Source of the DNA: Prinia subflava
Lineage: Eukaryota > Chordata > Aves > Passeriformes > Cisticolidae
Direction: 5' to 3'
Assembly (NCBI RefSeq): GCF_021018805.1
Contig: NW_026960609.1
Location: 2,542,001 to 2,606,000 of the forward strand
DNA: 64,000 bases
Shown: positions 57,964 through 64,000 of the stretch, piece by piece
Layout of the letters: every line of letters begins with the position of its first letter
Numbering within the stretch: position 1 is the first letter of the stretch
Notes under the pieces: model-generated
Told to the model about the DNA's origin: nothing
Database searches by the model: none
Seen by the model: the letters and a program-made list of their open reading frames with translations, nothing else
Made by a program: the position numbers and the translations under genes

Positions 57964-60608
57964 GAACCGATCAACGAATGACCATTCACGTGCACTGCTG
58001 CCTTACACGTGTCCGCAGAGTGATTCGGCCTTCCACATCGTGCACAATAGAACAAGACAGCCGTAGGCTTCTGCGCCTTTCTGCCCTGTTTCCTCCTGGC
58101 CTGAGCACCCCTTTGCTGCCGCTGCACACCCTGGGGAGTGATCCAGGCGGGCTGTGCAGCAGCAGCCGCAGCCGGCTGCATGGCTGCAGCCCCAGCTGGT
58201 TGGGCCGCCATAGCTACCGTCGGTTGGACGACCGTAGGCACAGCTGGCTGTACAGCTGTAGCCACAGCAACCATCTTGTGGCTGGGAGGGGTCACCCTCG
58301 CACAGGCCTCAACCATCCGTGACATCGGTGGATCCCCAGGAAGTGCTTCAATCATCCCCCTGAAAACAGCATCGCAGTTGCTTCGAGCAAGCAACTGAAG
58401 CATGAGCTTCCTAGCCGCAGGATCACTTACCTGCTTTTCAACAGCAGCAGTCAGCCTTCCCGCAAAGCGGAGAAAAGGCTCATCAGCTCCCTGGACAATC
58501 GTTACAAAGGACTCTTGTGGAGTAGCCAGTTGTATTGTCTGGACCAGGGCTGCCATGCCTGTTTCCTGGCACTGCTCCTGGACCAAGGGCTGAAAACCAA
58601 CCTGCCCGTCGGCCCTGGCATAATTGCCTGTTCCCAGTAGCATATCAGTATTAACTGCACGCCTAGGATCGGCCGGATCCAGTGTTGTGTTCCGTTCCAC
58701 CGCTCTGGCCGCCAGCTGAGTCCACCTGTCCTCAAAGCAGTCATACTCAACTGGTGGAAAGAGGGTCCGAGCTATGGTCCTTATGTCAAATGGTATTAAA
58801 AGATTTGCGTTGAAAAACCGGAGGATCTGCATCACCTCGGCCGACCCCAGACCATACTTCCTGACTGCATCACGCAGCTCTGCCAAGGCCTGCCAAGCCA
58901 AGGGTTGATGGGTGTTATGAGTAACATCCTGAAGGACAGGGAAGGCCTGAAGACCCCCGGATGAAGCAGCAGAACCTGCCACATCCTGCCCTGTGGGTCC
59001 CACAGGGTTAGAGGCAGGCACTCGGCTAGGGATTGGCTGAACACCAGACACTGCAGGTCCAGCAGCAGCATCAGCAGCAATACCAACAGGGCTGGAGTAC
59101 ACATCTTCAACCCCCAATGAGTCTTGCGCACCAGCACAATCACCCATTCGTTCAACCTTAGCTCTCACTTCCCCCCAAAACCGCTCGCGGTCTCTCGGGC
59201 GTACTGTCACCTGACAGGGGGGAAGTGTCCACCAGGCTGTGGAGGAAGAACCAACAGTGCGGGGCCCTTTACTCCTATCAAAGACCGGCCGCATCCCGGC
59301 CGTGTCCCCGCTAGCGCTGAACTTAAACATCCCGGCGTCCGCAGCCGCCGCGGCGCTCGCAGCGGGAAAGGGAGGGGGAGCGGGGCCAGCCGCTGACGCC
59401 GGGCCCGCCCCAGCCCCCGCGGGGCTGGAGCCCGCCTGCAGCGCCGCGGCACCGGCCGCCGGGGACCGCTCCAAGGGCTCCGCGGCACGCACGCATCCCG
59501 GCAAAGCCTCACCGCCCGGGATCGATTCGGGCGGAGACGGCAGCAGCAGCTCAGCCGCCGCCGGAGCGGTCCCACCTGCCGCCGGCAACTCGGCGGAGCC
59601 GGCCGTTGCCGCAGCTAGCGCGGGGAGAGGAGGGTCTGGGACCGCCCCCAGAAGGGTCCCACCGGGAGGGCGGACACCCACAGCAGGCACAGCCGTCCCT
59701 GCTCGGAGCGGGGCTGTCCGCCCGCCCGCCGGGGCGGGGTCCAGCGAAAAACCGACCGGGGCCCCGCCTCCGGCGGCGTCCATGCCCCCCGCGCTCTCAT
59801 CAGGCGGGGCGGGCGGAGAAGTGGCCAGCGCACCACCCCCCGGGGCCAGCCCGGACGCTGGAGCGGGCTGTGCCGCTCCAGCCGGCTTCACCGGGTACGT
59901 AGTGGGCGTGCCACAGCATGGACACCACACCGTGACTGAATCCTGGTCAAAGAGCGCTGGGGGCCGCGCTCCCGTGTCGCCGTCCCCCTCCAGCGCCGGA
60001 AAGGCATGGAGGAGGGGCTCCTCCGTCCCGCTCCAGCGGGGCCCTGGCGCAGGCACAGGCGGGACCGGCCCCGGGCTTGCCGGGGCCCCGCCCCCCTGCT
60101 GCCCGAGCAGCTCGGAGGGGCCCGGGGCGCGCCCTGCCCCCCGGAGATCCACACCGGAGCCCGGGGGAGAAAGACCCCCCGGCGCAGCGACCGGAGAGGG
60201 GGGGGTTGGGATTTCCTCCCTTGGGAGCTGAAGTCCGGGCTCAGACAATACTTCTGGGTCTGACAGAATGACCTCGCCCTCCTCCAGCTCCCCGCCCCCT
60301 TTCGGGATGGGGGAAACAGCCCGCGAGCTCTGCGAGCTGGGAGGGCTTGACCTGAACGCAGCCCCCTCAAACAGCTTCCATTGCACCAAAAGGCGTGCTA
60401 ATTCCACATCATATTCCCTTTCGAGCACTTCCATGAGGCATTCTCCCAGGAGGGACCACGCCTCTGGACGGAGCACCTCATCTGGCGTGGGAAAGAACCC
60501 ACGCCCTCTGCCCCACTCGTACAAACGCTGAAGCTCCTGCCGAGACACCCGAGCGTGTTTCCACTCCAACAAATCCCCCCAAAACTCCAACTCCATGGAG
60601 TCCTGCAT
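57813..60608 (-). CDS. gag: gag of ERV-D, very long with GC-rich insert
   Basis: An uninterrupted frame of 931 codons from ATG 60608 (MQDSMELEF; a second ATG four codons later is possible). The N-terminal ~110 residues look matrix-like. A huge Pro/Ala/Gly-rich region (~330 residues, roughly 59290-60280, strongly GC-rich) follows and contains an odd WCPCCGTP motif near 59930. Capsid starts around 58950 (HNTHQPLAWQALAELR, homology region QGADEPFLRFAGR). An Ala/Gln/Pro repeat stretch and one CCHC knuckle (CARCGRPNHSADTC, near 58010) complete it. The open frame through ~1 kb of low-complexity sequence is notable for an element with a broken pol. Pro is reached at 57957-57963. Confidence 0.9.
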   Translation of the reverse strand: MQDSMELEFWGDLLEWKHARVSRQELQRLYEWGRGRGFFPTPDEVLRPEAWSLLGECLMEVLEREYDVELARLLVQWKLFEGAAFRSSPPSSQSSRAVSPIPKGGGELEEGEVILSDPEVLSEPGLQLPREEIPTPPSPVAAPGGLSPPGSGVDLRGAGRAPGPSELLGQQGGGAPASPGPVPPVPAPGPRWSGTEEPLLHAFPALEGDGDTGARPPALFDQDSVTVWCPCCGTPTTYPVKPAGAAQPAPASGLAPGGGALATSPPAPPDESAGGMDAAGGGAPVGFSLDPAPAGGRTAPLRAGTAVPAVGVRPPGGTLLGAVPDPPLPALAAATAGSAELPAAGGTAPAAAELLLPSPPESIPGGEALPGCVRAAEPLERSPAAGAAALQAGSSPAGAGAGPASAAGPAPPPFPAASAAAAADAGMFKFSASGDTAGMRPVFDRSKGPRTVGSSSTAWWTLPPCQVTVRPRDRERFWGEVRAKVERMGDCAGAQDSLGVEDVYSSPVGIAADAAAGPAVSGVQPIPSRVPASNPVGPTGQDVAGSAASSGGLQAFPVLQDVTHNTHQPLAWQALAELRDAVRKYGLGSAEVMQILRFFNANLLIPFDIRTIARTLFPPVEYDCFEDRWTQLAARAVERNTTLDPADPRRAVNTDMLLGTGNYARADGQVGFQPLVQEQCQETGMAALVQTIQLATPQESFVTIVQGADEPFLRFAGRLTAAVEKQVSDPAARKLMLQLLARSNCDAVFRGMIEALPGDPPMSRMVEACARVTPPSHKMVAVATAVQPAVPTVVQPTVAMAAQPAGAAAMQPAAAAAAQPAWITPQGVQRQQRGAQARRKQGRKAQKPTAVLFYCARCGRPNHSADTCKAAVHVNGHSLIGSGNVTRSAKVRRVLTQMPQPQPEPMEICSAGLQPAPAVQQVLMSAQPSLS
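57957..57963 (-). promoter_or_regulatory. gag/pro -1 frameshift site GGGAAAC
   Basis: Gag reads TCG GGA AAC. Slipping on G GGA AAC joins the dUTPase-protease frame, as in ERV-B. Confidence 0.88.
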
Positions 60609-60716
60609 ACTAGCACAGGAGTAGACACTGGCACCGGTGCAGTGCAAAGCAATTTTCCTAAAAACACCGCACAACAGGGAGGGAGGGAAAGGAAGGATCT
60701 CACCAAACGTCTTCTC

Positions 60717-60734
60717 ACACAGACGGGGTCACCA
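60717..60734 (-). promoter_or_regulatory. Primer binding site of ERV-D (tRNA-Trp-like)
   Basis: The minus strand begins TGGTGACCCCG two bases inside the LTR, matching the first 11 bases of the tryptophan-tRNA site used by avian alpharetroviruses. The last seven differ. Confidence 0.7.
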
Positions 60735-60736
60735 AT

Positions 60737-61104
60737 TGTTTCCCAGAACGCAAAATCAACAACACGGAGGCAGAGGTCTTCAGTGAAAAGCTGCTCCCCA
60801 CCAAAAAAGAGGCCAGCCTGTTTATTTCTTTTCCTTTTATAATTTTGTGGGTCTGGTAGCAGATTGGCTTCTGAGGTTACTACCCCTTCACCCCACTGGC
60901 CAGACCAGCTGTCAACCAACATTGTTTTCAGGCTGGAAATATGTAAGCAAAGGACAGTGAACAAAAACAAGAAAGGTTGTTTATGTTCCAGAGTGTGAGA
61001 AAGTGAAAAACTGACCGTTAATATTGTACAGTAACTAAAGAACTGACTCCATCTTATAAGCAAGTAGAAGGCTTTAAAAAAATCTCAGAAAAACCAGGGC
61101 AACA
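60737..61104 (-). repeat. 5' LTR of ERV-D (368 bp)
   Basis: Matches the 3' LTR with scattered substitutions and small indels (for example TGTTTCCCAGAACG versus TGTTGGCCGGAACG). I count clearly more differences than between the ERV-F LTRs, which agrees with ERV-D being the older layer. Confidence 0.9.
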
Positions 61105-61110
61105 ATAGAG

Positions 61111-61153
61111 AGTCATGTTGTTATTCCTGTGCTGTCCGAAAACCATAACAACA
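61111..61153 (+). repeat. 5' LTR of ERV-E, last 43 bp
   Basis: Continues the LTR interrupted at 45382 and ends ...CATAACAACA, matching the 3' LTR end at 61580. Confidence 0.8.
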
Positions 61154-61155
61154 TC

Positions 61156-61449
61156 TGGTCACCCCGACGTTTGGAAGTTCAGCGCAGCTGGGGCTGATTG
61201 ATGCAGCAAAGCTTGAAAATTCTACCTTCCTCCTCAGAGAGGTAAGCGAAATATCTCCATGCTTTTTCTAAAGAAGGCTGGTCCTGCTGACCATGGAAAA
61301 AGATCAATCCTGCCAAAAGACAGCAGGTCGAACGGCACCCAGCACAGCTGGACTTTAATTTTTACAACAGATAGCCTGGCAGAGGTTCCAGAAAAACTTG
61401 GGGAACCACCTTTCTCCTGAGAAAGGACAGCTTCTGCCTTTCCTGACAA
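61156..61449 (+). promoter_or_regulatory. ERV-E primer binding site and leader remnant
   Basis: TGGTCACCCCGACGTTTG at 61156-61173 resembles the tRNA-Trp site (one mismatch in the first 15). A splice donor GAG/GTAAGC lies at 61242. The leader then runs into a truncated 3' LTR with no coding genes between. Confidence 0.7.
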
Positions 61450-61580
61450 AAATAACCAATCATGTTCTTTGTACCAAACTACTCTATAAAAGTAGAATTT
61501 AGAAGAATAACGTTTGCTCTCATCTTTACCATGATAGAGTCATGCTGTTATTCCTGTGCTGTCCGAAAATCATAACAACA
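61450..61580 (+). repeat. 3' LTR of ERV-E, truncated (about 131 bp)
   Basis: Matches the 5' LTR from AATAACCAATCATG to the end ...AACAACA, including the TATAAAAG box, but lacks the first ~200 bp of U3. It is followed by the outer CATGAC duplication. Confidence 0.82.
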
Positions 61581-61586
61581 CATGAC

Positions 61587-62689
61587 AATGAACATTCTCC
61601 CTCATCTTATCTCCGTTTGTAAACCTCATACCAATAGAAATCCCTAAGAAAAACTTTGCTGTAATAAATAACTTGTCCGTAAAAATTTATGGGATTGCAA
61701 AAGTACTACAAAAGATATATTGTTTTAAAAAAATCACAATGATAGGAGGAGTAAATTTTCCAAATCTTGTCAAAATTTATCATATCACTCATGTTGCAAT
61801 AATTGCTGGAAAAACATCTCAAAATTACAGGAAAACTTAACAATGGCCTTTTTAAAAAAAGAATACAGGTGGAGGTATTGCCTCCTTTCTTAACAAAGAA
61901 AAATGATTAAGACACTGATTTTTAAGCTGATTGTGACTCTTTTCACTGTTTTCAGCCCACGGTATATCTGGTTGTTGCTTTACTTCAGTATTGTTGTACT
62001 GTGATGTCATATGAGAACAGAAAGGTTTCATGCTCTTTATTTTAGATACTGACAAAGTGAAATGACACAATCCTGAAAATCTGTTTACAGTCTTTGGCAG
62101 AAAACAGGTATGAATAGCTTTTAAGTGTAGTAGTCCCATGAACATCATGAAATTTAAAAGGATGTCAGGAACCTCCTTTTTGCCACAATAATTTTTGGCC
62201 ATATTAATTATGAGGGCCATGGGCAACAAGAGTTGTCCTTCTACTATGAATTACCACAAGAGTTTAAGTTTGCAAATATTTACAATACTATTGTGGAAGT
62301 GCAAGTATATTTTATATACATTTACATATATATACATGTATATCTGCATAGATGGCAAAATGAGTTTTAAGATGCTTTATCTTTTCCTTAGAGCCATTCA
62401 GTAGCTGACTGTGAAGTTAGCATCATAAGAAAGAAACCTGTATGTGGCTGGAGGCCGGAGGTAGTTTCTTGCTCTCCTTTAGTCATTACTTTCAGTCAAG
62501 GTGCCTTTCAGGAAGAAGGGATGACAGATTAGTAATGTCCCCACTATCAGATCCACTGTTATGGGACGCACTTGTCAGGGGACAGCAGGAGACAGTGCAG
62601 GGGGATACAGGTGGAGCTTTTCCAGCATTGTAGCAAGATGAATGCACCTATTGTCACTGCTCCCCTGCTTTTTCGTAGCCATTAGTATG
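61587..62689. other. AT-rich unique DNA
   Basis: No gene recognised. A TA-rich simple stretch lies near 62310-62345. Confidence 0.5.
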
Positions 62690-62695
62690 ACAGTG

Positions 62696-63218
62696 TGTTG
62701 TGGTGTGGGTTTTTTGCTTTGAGTTTTCAGGCTAGCTTGTTTCATTTGTGTGTTATGATTTAAATTATACATGCTGTTATGTGTCAATTCTCTGTATCCC
62801 TGCCTCTGTTGCTAGAACCTTCCTTGCCAATCTTCCCTCACTCAATATATCATTTGCTGTTTTATATCATTACACTGCTTCTGCTATTCCCATTGGATTT
62901 AGTTCTGTATCACCCACCTTAGACTCCTCCCTGAGTGCATTCTCATTGGTTGTTTGCTTTGTATTGCCTGTGTATAAAATCCATGGCGGGACACGTGCTC
63001 CCAGTCCTTGGGGTTCAGCTTTTAGTTTTTATTCTTCAGTTGCACCTTTAATAAATCTCCTCAGTTTACCCCAAGACCCATCTCGCCTCTGCTTCATCTC
63101 TGCGCCCCAAAAGCAACCGCTGAGACCATCGAAGTTCCTGAGCAGGGAGAGTCTCCCCAGGGGGAAGTGTCGCACCCCAATGCTGCCTTGTGCGTCCTGG
63201 GAAACGCACACCGCAACA
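62696..63218 (+). repeat. Solo LTR, 523 bp, class II-type
   Basis: Starts TGTTGTGGTGTGGG, ends ...ACACCGCAACA, flanked by ACAGTG (62690-62695 and 63219-63224). TATAAAA is at 62973-62979 and AATAAA at 63050-63055. The 6-bp duplication fits a class II retrovirus. It is not obviously the LTR of any provirus in the window. Confidence 0.82.
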
Positions 63219-63224
63219 ACAGTG

Positions 63225-64000
63225 CTGTAAATTATTACCTAAGACCTGTTTTTAAATTTTTTTCTCTTTTTTGAACTTGTCCTTTGAGCTTTTCAACAGG
63301 ATATTGTTGTCTACTGCCTAAATACATTGGCCTTTCTAGTTCAAGCTCTGCTACCTTTGCACTGGCAGAAAATTTGATGTACTTGTAAGAGAAGAAGGTA
63401 ATATTTAGGTTAGATAGCTGTGTTAATGGCTGTGCATGGCAATGGTCTCACATAATAGTGGTGCAGGTCAGCAAGATATTTATCAGGGTGAGGAGGATTG
63501 TCAATATAACTTAACACATCAATTTACTGTAGCAACATACTTTGCATGCTAAAGCTCTATTTTGCTTGTGTTTCCCTCTGGATGAACTATTCAAAATGAA
63601 AAAAGGAAGAGTTCACTAGTTCTGCTTGAGATGATGTTACATATCATAGATCATCACCATGCATTACACAAATTAAGTGCACTGGAATTGAGAGTAATCC
63701 ATAACAGAAGGACCAGATTATGAAAAACTCATTGTGCTTCCATTCTAATAACTGCTTGGAAAATACTGAGTCCTTCAAAAACTATTGAGAAATACTTTTG
63801 AATTTGTTTTTAGGCTTTTTTTTTATAACAGCTCATCATCTCATCAATATAGCACAATTGAGAATACTCCAAGAGAAATATTGTAAATTGTTTGGTAGTG
63901 TCCACAGAATGTTTCCATATTTCCAACAGAAACTGTCCTCTTCAGTCAACAAAATATTCTCCTACCTTGGCAGGTGTTACTGGCAGCTACAAGTATTTAT
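63225..64000. other. AT-rich unique DNA to the window end
   Basis: Nothing recognised. Confidence 0.5.

Larger units (their letters stand above)
45383..61104 (-). mobile_element. ERV-D, beta-like provirus without env, split by ERV-F
   Basis: A minus-strand provirus flanked by ATAGAG (45377-45382 and 61105-61110). Its own length is ~7.1 kb after removing ERV-F (48179-56760 plus the 4-bp duplication). Order: 5' LTR, tRNA-Trp-like primer binding site, a very long open gag, dUTPase-protease, pol, then directly the 3' LTR. No env is present and there is no room for one (about 80 bp between pol and LTR). Pol carries several stops as well as the ERV-F insertion. Confidence 0.93.
45089..61580 (+). 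mobile_element. ERV-E remnant, split by ERV-D
   Basis: Two outer CATGAC duplications (45083-45088 and 61581-61586) bracket an old plus-strand element. Its 5' LTR is 45089-45382 joined to 61111-61153 (337 bp without the insert). A tRNA-Trp-like primer binding site, ~295 bp of leader and a truncated 3' LTR (61450-61580) follow. Gag, pol and env are gone. ERV-D is inserted in the 5' LTR, with ATAGAG duplicated. The shared TCATCTTTACCAT block on both LTRs shows the split clearly. Confidence 0.85.

Noticed and set aside
59239..60231. Long plus-strand frame opposite ERV-D gag
   Set aside because: A GC-rich antisense shadow of the Pro/Ala/Gly region; no domain and no plausible start context.

Overview
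The window looks like a gene-poor, retrovirus-saturated stretch of a vertebrate genome, most likely a bird. The signs are several class II (beta-like) endogenous retroviruses (ERVs) whose Env carries an alpharetrovirus/gammaretrovirus-style CX6CC transmembrane subunit, a CR1/LINE-like reverse transcriptase scrap, and many solo LTRs in AT-rich, intron-like DNA. I found no confident host gene. The ERV density would fit a sex-limited (W) or other poorly recombining chromosome, but that is inference.

Layout. 1-2278 is the 3' end of a plus-strand provirus (ERV-A: pol tail, broken env, 3' LTR), with a solo LTR of the same family at 39748-40397. 2580-5514 holds two large solo LTRs. 7125-15242 is a nearly full minus-strand beta-like provirus (ERV-B: gag, dUTPase-protease, pol, env), with an older relative as a solo LTR at 23322-23715. 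16795-19834 holds three solo LTRs. 24383-32988 is a second minus-strand provirus (ERV-C) whose LTRs differ at only 2 of 552 positions. 33696-36238 holds more solo LTRs, one nested in another. 45089-61580 is a three-level nest: ERV-E (plus, LTR plus leader remnant) was split by ERV-D (minus, beta-like, no env), whose reverse transcriptase gene was then split by ERV-F (plus, gamma-like, gag-pol-env). 62696-63218 is a last solo LTR. Target-site duplications (TSDs) fix most boundaries and the order of insertion.

How the parts work. ERV-B, -C and -D use gag, then a -1 frameshift into dUTPase-protease, then pol. The slip heptamers are visible: GGGAAAC in B and D, AAAAAAC in C, and GGATTTT at the pro/pol junction of D. 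ERV-C fuses pro and pol in one frame. ERV-F has one zinc knuckle and runs gag into pol with no stop. Every provirus carries at least one lesion, mostly single nonsense codons or frameshifts in otherwise long frames. Odd points are lost protease and dUTPase catalytic residues in open frames, a very long GC-rich Pro/Ala/Gly insert in ERV-D Gag, and CX9CC spacing in the ERV-F transmembrane subunit.
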